Assembly: GCA_943704525.1 (NCBI GenBank)
Contig: CALSCQ010003082.1
Location: 1-35,695, forward strand
Source: Pigoraptor vietnamica
Taxonomy: Eukaryota; Opisthokonta; Filasterea
DNA: 35,695 nt
Reading direction: 5' to 3'
Part shown: in pieces, positions 21,257 through 32,606 of the stretch
Position numbering within the stretch: the first letter of the stretch is position 1
Layout of the letters: each line of letters starts with the position of its first letter
The notes under the pieces: generated by a model
What the model was told of the DNA's origin: nothing
The model's database searches: none
What the model saw: the letters and a program-made list of their open reading frames with translations, nothing else
Program-made: the position numbers and the translations under genes

Positions 21257-24200
21257 TTACAAAAATGGACCCCATCCGACGAACATCTCGCACAGATTCT
21301 CGGGGCTCGTGGCTTCGGCAATGAGCTGGTGCACCTGCCCTTCGATTGAGAGCGGCAGCCCAGTCGTCGGCTTGCCCTGCAGGCGCCCGTCAATGCGCAC
21401 CATCATGTCGACGGCGCTGGGGTTGCGTGGATCGCCACTGCGGTCGCGCCGCCCCTCCGTGCCCCACTCGACGAGCGGATCGTGGATGAACGTCTCGAGC
21501 ACGGCCATGAGGGACTCGCGCTCCCGGCGCATGACCCGCAGCGTGACCTGTAAGAAGATGCAGCGGGCCGTTAGGATGGCGCAAACGACAAGGACGACAA
21601 CACATGCGGGTGACCGCGTCAGAGAGCGAGGGATAGAGTACCAAGCACAACACGGCACCGATGTCGTGTCACACGATCACACGCTAACATTCACCTCGCA
21701 CGTCCGCCGAAAGAGGCCCTCGTAACCCGTCGGCCCCATGGCGTCCGTCATGTTGTGGGTGAGGCGGAACGGCACCTTCTCTGGCACGGCAAACTTCGAA
21801 CCCTTGAAGAAGATGCAGTTGAAGTCGACGTGCACGCACTCGCCCGTCTTTGCGTCCATCAGTATGTTCTCCCCGTGGCGGTCCCCGAGGCCAACAGCCT
21901 GCCCGACCATCGACATGACAGCGGCCGTCCGCGCGTACGCCACGCGCGCAGAGTACCACGACGACGGCTCGGGAAAGGTCGTCAGGAACCACTCGTAGAA
22001 AACGGGAGGGAAGGCGGGTAGCACCGACGTCTTGAACTCCTTCGCGCGCGACACGCCGTCCTGGATGGCCTTCTGGGCCGCGATGATCTCGTGCTGCTTG
22101 ATGTGGTTGTTTCCCTTGCCGTTCTCCGTCCCCGCAACGCCGATGGGCCCAAACAGCGACTTGATGTGGGACGACGAGTAGTCGACGCCGCGCGCGTCGT
22201 AGATCGAGTAGATGATCGGGCGAATGGGCATCGTGTGCGGCACCCACTCGAGCAGGCCGCACTCCTCGTTCAGCGCGACCACGCCGTACGTGCGAATGTT
22301 GAGCTGCCGCTTCCTACTTTCCGCGTCTCGCTTCAACAGGCGGTTCACCATCTGCGAAAACTCCATCATGCGCGCGTCCCGGCGCAGGTCGTCGTTGGGC
22401 TTGCACAGCAGCGGATACTCGACGCCGTCGCTCCCCTGCACCACCAGCTTGCGCGGACGCTGCATCGAAGACAACAGCTCGATGCGGTCGCGGAGAACTT
22501 CGAACGTTGGCAGGTTGTCGGGGAAGCTGCCCGTGTCCCGCGTGTCCGACGGCAGGCGCACCTGAAGCGAGCGCTCGAGCGGAATGATGACGGGAAGGGG
22601 CATCATGCGACGCAGCGTGCTAAAGTCCGACGACACACTCAGCTCGCGGCGGTTGTCGGCATTGTACTCGCACAGCTCCGTGAGAATGTTCGCGAGGTCT
22701 ATGAACTTGGACGTAATGTCGTGCATCGTGGGGTTGCGCTGGCGAACGCTGTCCAAAATCTCGGCGCAACGGCGGCGGCGCTGCGCGTTGTTCGACTTGT
22801 GCGACAGCATGAGGGCCCACAGCGTCTGCTGCGGGAAGGCGACAACGAGCCGCCGTATAATGTCGCGCAGGATCTCCGTCACCGACGCATTGCTGTGGCA
22901 CAGGCGCGAGAGCAGCTGCGGCAGCGCCGTGATGAACTGGTACGGCGGCAGGCGGTCCTCAAGCGTCCGCATGATCGAGTTGAGCTGCGAGAGGAGCTCG
23001 AGAGGCGTCTTGTCCGACTTGTCGCTCGCCTTGCCCTTTGTCTTGTTGGCGCCGGCCTGTTCGGTCTCCGGAAAGCGCGCTCCGTAGTCGAGCCACAAGG
23101 TCAGGATGCGCGGGAGCGACTGAAAGATGAACTGGCTTCCGTGCGCTAGGGCGAGCCCGTAGTTGGCGACGATGTGTGGGAGGCACGCGCGCGTGTGCTC
23201 CGCATGCCCCTCGCTCTGCAGAATGCGGTCGTAGTACTTGCCGAGGTGGAAGTAGCCCTTCTCCCACTGCGGGCACAGCTCAATAACCCGCTGGTACTGC
23301 GCGATAATGTCGTTCGAGAGGCTCTGCCCCGTCGACTCCATCCACCTTCCCGCCAGCAGCACCGTCTTTCCAAGCTCGTCCGCCGCAGGGTCGCGAGGCT
23401 GCGCCGGCTGAAGGTCCAGGTAGTGCGCCAGCCACTGCACCGGCTTGTCCCGCTTGGGGCGGGGCGCCGTCGTGTTCGCGCGCACAATCGCGTGCACGAC
23501 GTCGCGCTTGCGCACGAGCTCGGCCTGCAGGAACGCAAGGGCCTCGTGCTGGTCGCCACGGTCCCACACGATTTTGGCGCGCTCGACCGCGACCGCCGCC
23601 TCCTGCGCCCCGAGCGCGTCGGCATTGAGCAGGGCGCTGTACGCCACTTGAAACAGGCCGCCCTTCCGCGCCACGCGCGCGCTCTGTAGCCAAAGGTCCC
23701 CGTGCAGGGCCGTCGCGGCAGACACCACGGCCGCGTTCTTGTCCGAGAGAAGCGAAACAACAATGCGACGCAGGTTCAAGATGGACTCGCGCGCCCTGTA
23801 CGAGGGCTGTGTCAGGCGCAGCGCGACGCCCCACTCTGTCGAGCACTCAAACAGCGCCATGGATGCGGCGCGCCCGACACCGACACCGACAGCGCCATCT
23901 TCCGCGAGGACGGGGGCCACCGCGTGCTCGAGCTCCCTCAGCATGTGCAGACGCACGATCGACGGGTATCCCCGCTGGTACGCGCCCGCTTCCATGCTCG
24001 CCGCGGAGAGAGGCACGACGAGCGCGTCCCGCGTAGCCGCCAGCGCATCCCGGAAGCCCGCGGCATTACCGGCGCGTGCCTTTAGCAGGATGCGGCCGAG
24101 CGACATTTCGAAATCTTCGGCTGCGGCGAGCCGCACGGCGCCGGGGGCAGCGCTGCCGCTGACCTCCGCACTGCCCACGCACTCCTCGAGGAGATCCCAC

Positions 24201-27200
24201 CGGCCAAGCCGCCACGCCGCACGCGCGCGGAGGGGAGCTATCGACGTTTCGGTTTCGCGGCGACTCACGGCGAGGCCCGTTGCGTGCATGAGCATTGTCT
24301 CCAGGTGGCCGAGGTTGAGGAGGCAATTCAAGAGGCCCGCATGATGCGCGGGACTCTCCGGGTCGAGCCGCAGCGCCTGTTCCCGGCAGGCAAGCGCGCT
24401 GCCCCAGTCGCCACCGCACTCGTGGTCGAGGATGGCGTCCTTCAGCGTCGTCAGCTTGCGCAGCGCCGCAACACCCGCCATTCCGTCCGGCTCGTCCATC
24501 GACGCAAATGCGCGCTGCATAAGCGGAAGTTGCGACTGCAGCGCCGCGTCCCGATCCTCCTCCACCGTGCCCGACGAGCCCCCGCGCCGGCGCAGGTGCG
24601 TCTCGAGGTACAAGAGCGCGCGTGCGTGCGCGTCCGAGTGGTGAGCCGCCAGGGCAAGGCGATCGAGCGCAAGGGAATCCAGAAACTGCGACACCTGCGG
24701 CAGCCGGGCGTCGCGAACGGGCGCCGTTTCCTTCTGCTTTCGCGAGCTGCCGCCGTGCGCCGCCGGCCTGGCCTCGAGGATGTTCTTGCGCTCAAACCGG
24801 AAGAGATAGTCGATGGCGCTGAAGACGGCCTGGCAGCACATCTGCCGCATGCTCGCGCGCTCCGTGCCCAGCGAATCCGACCCGGCGCACACCGACGTGG
24901 AAGCAGCGCCGGCGTCGCCACCCGCAAGCGCGGCGGCGCCTTCGAGTGCAGCGCCGGCTATGGCGTCCTCGACGACGGCGTTGATCTCCTCGAGAATGTA
25001 CGCTCGCGCGTCGTCGACGTCGTCGCCGGACTCCTGGGCGACCGCGTGAAAGACAGCCTGCGGCAGCAGTGCGAGGGCCACGTCGACGTTCTTGCGAATG
25101 ACGCCGCGGCACACTTCAAACACCTTCTGCGCGCGCGTGCCCCGTCGCAGGCGCAGCCCGAGATCCACCGCCCACTCGGACAGCCAGTGCTGGAAGGACG
25201 AGACGTTGCGGTAGATGGGGCGTCGCACCGACGTCTGCTTCGAGGTGACGCGGTACCCGGACGAAAGGAAGGGCGCAATGAGAATGCAGTCGTCGTCGCT
25301 GAAGCCGAGCTGGCGCAGACGATCGGCCGCCGTACCCTGCGTGAGACCGTCCCCGCCGGTGACGCCCGCCAGGCGCAGTGCCTCTTGGATGGCGTACGCG
25401 GCGAGGTCTTGGTCCTCCGTGTCGGCAGCGAGGAGCGCCTTGACGAGGTGATCGCTTATCAGCGCGCGCGGAAACTGCGGCGAATCGATGTCGGGCAGCT
25501 CGGGGGCTCTCCTGTGCAGCGAAGCGTCGCCACTTCCGCCGCCGGCGCTTGCTGACGGCACGGCCGCCAAAATGCGGCCGGGATCCACCGCGCCGAGTTC
25601 GCCAAGGCACTCGACCGTCAGCCGGCGGGCGGTCGGGTCCGTGTCGCGACACCCGGCGATAAGCGCGTGGACGAGCGCGGCGACCGACTCGTCGACCGTG
25701 TCCTGCCCGGCGACGAGGCCCGTGATGGCGGCGCGGTCCTCGCGGAGAAGCGTCTTGAGCCGCCTCAGCTCAGCAACGCGCACGGCGGGATTATCGTGCG
25801 AAATGCCGGCGAGCCGATGGTGCAGCCGGGCCTGCGCCGACAGCGGCCGTCGCATGCGATTCACTGCAGCCCGAACTGCGGCGAAGGCGGAGCCCATGGG
25901 CACGTCGTGCACGTCGTCAATGTGCGGCGCGACGACATCCGCGTTGTCCACGAACAGAAACGAGAGCGTGGCAGCGACCTCGTCCGGGTGCGTCTCGGCC
26001 GCAGGCGTGAGCGTCACGACAATCTGCGCGGCGAGCGCACCGAGACGCTTGCGGTCGATGCGGCGGACGAGCGTGTCCCACCCCCTCAGCGCAATGGGGG
26101 CGAGCTGCGGTTCCTGCAGCGCCGCACGCAGCATCGCCATCACCTTAGGGCGCACGGCGAACAGCGCGCGGCTTCGCACAATCGACATGATGGCAAGGAG
26201 CCCGAGCAGCGCGTGGCGGCGGTCGGCCATTGGGGCGGCGGCATCGCGTATCACGTTGTAGCCGTGGATGGCGCCGAGCAGATTGTCCTCCACGAGGCCC
26301 ACGTAGTCGACGTCTGCCCCATAGGTACCCGTCTGCTTTGCGACGGTGCGCAGCGCGGCGATGGCCTGCGGGCAAAGTGTGCGTCGGCAACATAATGTCA
26401 GCACAACACACAGTCGCGTGAATAATGCCATGCGAGCAATAGCAAGGAAAAGCACAATTCTGACCAAGAGCCGCGTATACGTGCAGACTCCAGACTCACC
26501 CGCTGCTGCCGGTCCTCGTCCTGAGATGCCAGTTGTGCGCCAGGTGCCTCCCCGAGTCCGGACTGGGACAGGAGCTCGCGAATAACAGCCGATATCTGGC
26601 GCTCCATGATGTCCCCAATGTGGATATCGGGCGACTCTGCCTGCGCCACGCGCAGCACAAACTGCAGCACGGCCTTCTTCTCCTCCTCCGTGGTGTTTGC
26701 GTCCATCGATAGCGAGGCAAAGATCGGCCCAAACTGCGAATGAATGAGCGCAGAGGGTGTCGTCGAGAGCGACCGCGCGAGCGCCCCGAGCGACGCCTCG
26801 TCACGCCTCGCAATAGCATCCGGAAGCGCGTGCTGGCGCACCGCCGCGAGGAATTGGCGCAGTTCCCGCGGCTCAAAGAGGCTGTGGAGGGCCTCGGTGA
26901 ATGGTGCGCCCGTGCGCATGCGACCGACGACCACGCGCGCGGTCACAGTGTCCTGCGGGCACACGAGGGAAAGCACCGACATCTGACGGCTCTTCGCCAC
27001 GGCGCGTATCTGGTGGGAGAAGCGGGATGGTTTGTACAATCGGGCAATAATCAACGGAGTGCTACAGAAGGAAAGCACGAAGAAAGCGCCCGGAACGTAC
27101 GGTTGCCAGTTGAAGAGAGGGAGAGTCGTACCTCTTCGACGGCCACCGAACGGACGAGGGCGTCCGCGTGCGCGACAAATTCAAGCAGGCTGACGTTGAC

Positions 27201-30200
27201 GACGGGCAAGAACTCGTCGGCGCCAATGCTGAAACGCAGGATGCAATTACAGTCAATCGATTGTGACACGAAGCAACAGCAAAATTCGACCACTAAGACA
27301 GAGCCAGAATAAAAAGAATGGTTAACGTAACCAAATACGACACTCAAAGTGGCCACCACTCACCGCCCAAGCATCCCAATGAGACGAAGGGACGACCGGC
27401 ACACGTCGAGGTCGCGGCCTCCGACGAGCTCGTGCAACCTGTCCGTCACTCTGTCGTAGATTGGCATCTTCTCTCCCGCGCTCAATCGGCCGTCACAACA
27501 CGCCAGCGCCTCCGCGAGCACGCGTCTGCACAGCGCATCGCACGGCTCCAGTTAGACAACAGACACGTCGTGGTACGCCTATGGTGTGAATATGCGTGCG
27601 ATGTGTGCGTGCACGCGATTCAAATACAATCAACCACAACCACACGATCCCTCCAGCACCCACCCAGCGAAAGCCCGAACACCCTCGTCCGCCGCGCCAA
27701 TCCACAACAAGAGGGCATCGAGCAATCGCCCGTTCAACGAGGTCCCTCCTGCGCCCGACAGCTGCACCGGGCGCTCCAACAGTGCGCGGCGGTCCTCAGA
27801 ATGACGGACGACGCACAGCAGCGACGACAGGCAGACGCACGCCGTCTCGGGCGGCCGAGAATGCATCACCAGTGAGAGACACGCAAGCGCGTCCTCCTCC
27901 ACCGCAGCAAACGCCTCCCGCGCCTCCGGCAAAACGGACCCCGAAACGGGCTTGCGGTCCGCACCATCGGAAAGACCACACCGCGCACACTGCATGTCCC
28001 ACGACGGATGCCCGCCGACAAAGGCCCGTCGCGAGTACGACAACCCAGACCCGATGCCTCCGTCGCTGGTCTCTGCTGCACAGTTGCTCGTCCACGCCTT
28101 GAGAGAAGCGTCAGGAGACAGCGTGCACGCCGTCCTCCCAACGCAACGCACCGACTCGCGAACAATGTCTTCGTCACTACTGCCGGCAGCGACGTTGACC
28201 AGTCGGACGCACGGCCTCAGCAATCGGCGCGTCAGTGTGGGTAGCCACACGAGTGCCGACACGCGCACATGTGCATGCGTTGAGCCCAGCGCACGCCGGA
28301 ATACGAACTCTCGCAGGCGATACCGCTGCCCCCCGAGGCCGGCGACAGCGGCAAGACAGGCTGTGGCCGTGTGCGCTTCGAGTGACGCGGGCGCGCGGTT
28401 CGGCATGGACGCACCACGGGGGGCCAGCTCGCACGCGCTCGCCGCCACCTCCGCCGCCTCTTCAGCCACGTCGTCGGGGGTCATCTCCGCAAACCCCAGC
28501 GACGATCCCGCCACAAAGGGGAGCGCGGCCACGTGTAGGACGCAGTCGGCGGCAGCCTGCGCAAGGTTCAACTGCGCGAGGCACGCCATTCCGTCGACGA
28601 CCGACCCAAAGACGGACTCGGGACCGATAAGGAGGCAGCGCAGCCACGCGCGGCATGCAACGACAGAGAGATCGTTGGCGATACCAGGCACAGCGTCGCG
28701 AACGGCACACGTGCAGTGCATGATCGTCGCGAGGGCGCTCGTCACCGCCTGTGAAAGAGATGGAGAAAGCGTTCCGATATCCGCTTGAGCACAGGCGGCC
28801 TTCGCCGCAGTCAAAAACGCGGCGAGCGCGTCATCCTTCGCGCCCTGGCCGGTCGCAAGCTCGAAGCCTTCCGTTCGCGGCCGCTTGGCCGCCTGAACAT
28901 CCGCACGCGCGTTCTGCGAGTGCGTCGCGGCCGACACAGCGCACCGAACGACCTCTGCGCGCACATCGGCACACGCGAGAATGTTGAACGCGAAGACGTT
29001 CGAGAGGAGCGGCGCGCACTCGGGTTGCACCGACATGGCGGCTGCCAGAGCGACAATGCCGTGGCGAAGCGCGCCCTGAGGGGCGGTGGCGGACGACGCC
29101 GACTGAAACACGCTGCCGAGTGCCGCGCCAAACACCTCCGATTGCATCCTCGACACAAGCGACAGGGGCAGGCCGAGCGCCGATGCAAGTCGCAGGAGAT
29201 CCCCCACAATTCCCTGACTGTCCGAGCTCAATTCCGGCCACCGCGCGGCGGCGTCGACGAGGACGGGCAGGATGGACCACGCGGCCGTCTCGTCCACCCA
29301 CCCGAGCGCGCGAACGAGCGCGAGCACGGCGGGAAGAAGAGGGAGCGACGACGGCGCCGTCGAGGCGAGTTGCGCGGAGAGGGAGGAGAATATGGACAGC
29401 TGGAGGCCGGCCATGGAGGCGAGTGCTTGCGGGGCCAGGCCCACCATGTGGCCCGCAGAGAGTGCGGCGTTGCGCATGACGCACAGGCGCACTGTGGGGT
29501 CCGTGACATCCACGAGGACCGAGTTGTCGCTCGACTGGAGGGCGAACGGAACCGTCAGGACAACGCATGCGGAGCGTGGTTGCGTTGAGCGTGCGGGCGG
29601 AGAGAGAGAGGGTGAATTTGTTGCAAGGGGTTGCAAGGTTGAGGACAGGCGGCTATGTGAGTGCGCAAAGGGGGTCGCATACCTCAATGGGCACCCAAAC
29701 GGCCACGTCGACAGCAACCGACGAAGGCAGAGAAGACGGGTGCGCGCGTGCGATGGCGAGGGATAACTCAGCGCAATCTGAACGCAGGAATGTACAAGAA
29801 CGTGCGTTAGTTGCATTGACCGTTGTGTGTGTGTGTGTATGTGTGTATGTGTGAAGTGTGTGTGTGTGTGTGTGTGGGTGGGTGAGTAGCGAATGCATAC
29901 GCGTGTGAGTGCGTGAAGTATGTATGCGTAAGTGGCCGCATGAATGTGAGAGCAAAGTAACGCAGTAAGACGCCAACACACAGACGCACCAAGCGCCACA
30001 CGGCAAAGGGACGCAAACGCTTCCGCGGGGGGACCGGGGGCCGCATGAACAAGGAGGAGCGCAATCACGTTGCACGCCGTGTCGTGTGCATGCGCGCACG
30101 CGGGTGTGGCCACGAGCTGCAGGAGCTGCCGCACGGCCCAAAAGACAGACACGTCCTCCCCTGACGAAGGCGCACCCGACGGATCCCCCGCAACAAACAC

Positions 30201-30485
30201 GTCGGGTGCCGTGAGACAGAGGTAGCGAATCCATCTCAGCGCCACGTCAGCGCCATCGACCGGGACGCGTTCAGCTGTGGCGACGAGGGGAGAGTAAGCG
30301 ACGCGCACAGAAAAACGAGAAGCCTCGGCCGCCACTTGGTTCTACGGCGGCCTGAGCTCCCACTTGCCTTTCCCCGGAGCAAGATAGTCCGTCAAAAGTG
30401 CGCGCACGATCGGGCGAAGGTGCGTGACGTCCGCGTCTCCTTGCGGTAGCCCCGCGAGGAGCTCGTCGAGCGACGCGCTGGCCAT
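21257..30485 (-). CDS. ATR: ATR checkpoint kinase (PIKK family), 9 exons
   Basis: Phosphatidylinositol-3-kinase-related protein kinase that senses RPA-coated single-stranded DNA and signals replication stress. Exons on minus: 30485-30368, 30274-29990, 29777-29683, 29534-27664, 27525-27364, 27228-27132, 27009-26500, 26365-21695, 21547-21257; 2699 aa (human 2644). The N terminus matches ATR (FWAVRQLLQLVATPAC, then NVIALLL). A long HEAT-type helical region, UME and FAT regions follow. Kinase landmarks: CKPNDD lysine (about 2368), PHTMPIRPIIYS, PSSWYSARVAYARTAAVMSMVG, catalytic GLGDRHGENIL (2538-2548), HVDFN (2558-2562), PFRLTHNM, GPTGYEGLFRR. The FATC tail is GLPLSIEGQVHQLI, ending CEMFVGWGPFL, which identifies ATR over ATM, TOR or SMG1. 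One exon is 4671 nt. Intron 1 is GC-AG (AAAG|GCAAGT). An extra Gly/Asn-rich stretch (about 2452-2465) sits in the kinase N-lobe/hinge region. Confidence 0.96.
29823..29883. repeat. TG-rich repeat in an ATR intron
   Basis: Interrupted (TG)n within ATR intron 2 (29778-29989). The intron happens to be open in one frame, so translated threonine/histidine runs there are not protein. Confidence 0.9.
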
Positions 30486-30827
30486 CTTCACGCGAATTTC
30501 GTGGGCCACTGTCCCTCAGACGCCGTGCAACGCTCACTCCCGCCAAGGCATCGCAAGTCAAGTTGAAAGTGGCTGAATGCCAACACAGCGAGGGCCTTGG
30601 AGGGAAAATAAGTTAGCGCGCGATGCGATGTGAATGCTGTGCAACCGGCTTTGTGTTCACGCCACAGTCCGAAGCAATTCCTGCAAAAACGAAGGTCATC
30701 ATTTTCAAAAAAAATGGCGCGAACGGCCCACGTGCCGTTACCGATCACGTTACGACAGGGCGAAGCGGCTGAAAACTCATGGGCTGCCGGCATTACCTGT
30801 ATTCACTCAAGTCGGCTGTCATTAGCT
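30486..30827. promoter_or_regulatory. Shared divergent promoter region of ATR and thioesterase
   Basis: 342 bases separate the ATR start codon (minus) from the thioesterase start codon (plus). Both promoters and 5' UTRs must lie here. No perfect TGACGTCA is present. Function is inferred from the head-to-head arrangement. Confidence 0.5.
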
Positions 30828-31869
30828 ATGTCGTCCGAGTGGCTTGTGTGTCGCATGCGCAGGCCACAGGCGCGGGTGCGCCTAGTGTGCTTGCCGTGGG
30901 CAGGCGGAGGGACGAGCTTCTACAACGCACTCGCGCCAAAAATTGGCGACGCGGCCGAAGGTGCGGAGAAAGTGCATCGTGCGTGACATGCATGTGTGGA
31001 GTCACAACGTGTGTGTTCGTTCACAAGTATCGTGCCTTATGGTTCGCACTTGCGCTCGCACACGCGTTTCGCACACGCAGTCCTCTCTGTGTGCCTCCCG
31101 GGTAGGGAGTCGCGGTTCAAGCAGACGCCCTACACCGACCTCAGGCAGTGCGTGCGCGACATGGCCGCCGCCATCGCACCCGCGCTGTCAGACCGGCCAT
31201 TCGTTCTGTTTGGGCACAGGTGCGCATGCCTTTGATTGCCTCTCACACACGCCAGGTGCCATTCACTTTAGCCTCATGCCTGCCATCTGTTCGCGCAGTA
31301 TGGGCGCGCTCCTTGCGTACGAACTCGCAGCGCAACTCCACGAAAGCGGATCTAACTTGTATCCCTCGCACATCATTGCATCGGGGAAGTCGGGCCCAAA
31401 GGCAAGTGGACTGTGTGGGCTTGAAGCAGGCACACAAGCAGTCGTCCTAACGTGCCGATATCTTGCAATCGATTAGGCCTCGTCGCTACTTCCAGATCTC
31501 TCCAACGCCACGCGCGATGAGTTTGTGCATCACTTGCGCGGCCTCGACGGCACGCCTACGGAAATTCTGGACGACCCCGACCTGCTGGACCTCTTCCTTC
31601 CCGCCATTCGCGCCGATTTCTGCATGGTGCAGTCGTACGTCCCGCCACCGCGCGCGAAGCTGCGAGACGTTCCCATCACGTGCCTCGCCGGCGCCGGGGA
31701 CCACCACGGCAATAGGGAGCTGGAGAGTTGGGGTGACCTCACGACGGGTCCATTGAGGACTGTAGTGCTCCCCGGTGGTCACTTTTTTGTTGCCGACAAG
31801 GGTAACGAGGCCAAAGTGCTTGGAGTTGTGGAAGGGGCGCTGCGGGACGCCGTGAAAGCGAGTGGCTAA
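30828..31869 (+). CDS. Type II thioesterase, alpha/beta-hydrolase (GrsT/OLAH-like), 4 exons
   Basis: Hydrolyses acyl thioesters from carrier proteins; the family includes editing thioesterases of polyketide and nonribosomal peptide synthetases and the medium-chain S-acyl fatty acid synthase thioesterase OLAH. Exons 30828-30960, 31081-31219, 31299-31401 and 31477-31869 join in phase to 255 aa, the family length. Motifs in order: VRLVCLPWAGGGTSFYN at the N terminus, the LPGRESRF element characteristic of type II thioesterases, nucleophile elbow GHSMGA (Ser91), Asp200 in GAGDHHG, and His227 in PGGHFF, giving a complete Ser-Asp-His triad. Intron 3 is GC-AG (CCAAAG|GCAAGT). No carrier protein or synthase gene is visible in this window, so the partner is unknown. 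The gene is head-to-head with ATR and convergent with the TXNL1-like gene. Confidence 0.93.
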
Positions 31870-32058
31870 TGTACGTTTGCGAATCGCCCCCTCCCTTCTT
31901 CCCCGGCCCAGCATCCGCTGATGGACACAACGTCTATGATTTAGCTGATACAACACCTCTGTGCGAGTGACTAGTCATCAGGGACGCTGCGTCTCGCTGC
32001 GTCTCCCCCTGTCGCTTACAAAGTGCGCATGCTTCAAGCTGAATTCATTTTCAGCACA
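31870..32058. other. Convergent 3' intergenic region
   Basis: 189 bases between the thioesterase stop and the TXNL1-like stop on the opposite strand. It holds both 3' UTRs. Nothing else was recognised. Confidence 0.45.
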
Positions 32059-32168
32059 CTAGTGGCCCTCGCCCTCGTGGCCAGCAACCTACAAAGCCAG
32101 GACAAATGTCAGCGGAAGAATTCCCCTGCAGTCACATGTACACGCACACGCGCACCCACACCCACACC

Positions 32169-32211
<43 letters not shown>

Positions 32212-32528
32212 GCGCGCAACTACGCACCCGCTTGAATTCCTTCATGTTTGTGTGCGCGAGGGGAATGCCAATAATCGAAAGCTGCTGAATCGCCGTCGTT
32301 GCCGCGCCGCCCTCGTTGTCCTTGATGAAAAACTGAACGAAGCAATGCGTGTCAGGTCAAAGGGAACACAAATACACGTCGAGCCTCGATTAAAAACCCT
32401 GCACACACGCACACGCACACACACGCACACGCACACGCACACACACACACACACACGCACACACACACACGCACACACACACGCACGCACACAAACACAC
32501 ACACACACACACACAACACGCACGCACA

Positions 32529-32606
<78 letters not shown>

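Noticed and set aside
22091-25555. Long plus-strand frames (352 and 423 aa) opposite the ATR exon
   Set aside because: Antisense shadows of the 4.67-kb ATR exon; Arg/His/Val-rich composition without recognisable domains.
29683-30335. Continuous minus-strand frame running through ATR introns 2 and 3
   Set aside because: The frame is open by chance. Splice sites at 29990/29777 and 29683/29534 give phase-correct ATR exons, and the intron translation is Thr/His repeat.
32051-32125. Alternative last exon for the TXNL1-like gene (acceptor CTGCAG at 32126, 24 extra residues)
   Set aside because: The acceptor at 32089 gives [12 protein letters not shown] and a stop, which matches the animal C terminus in position and character.
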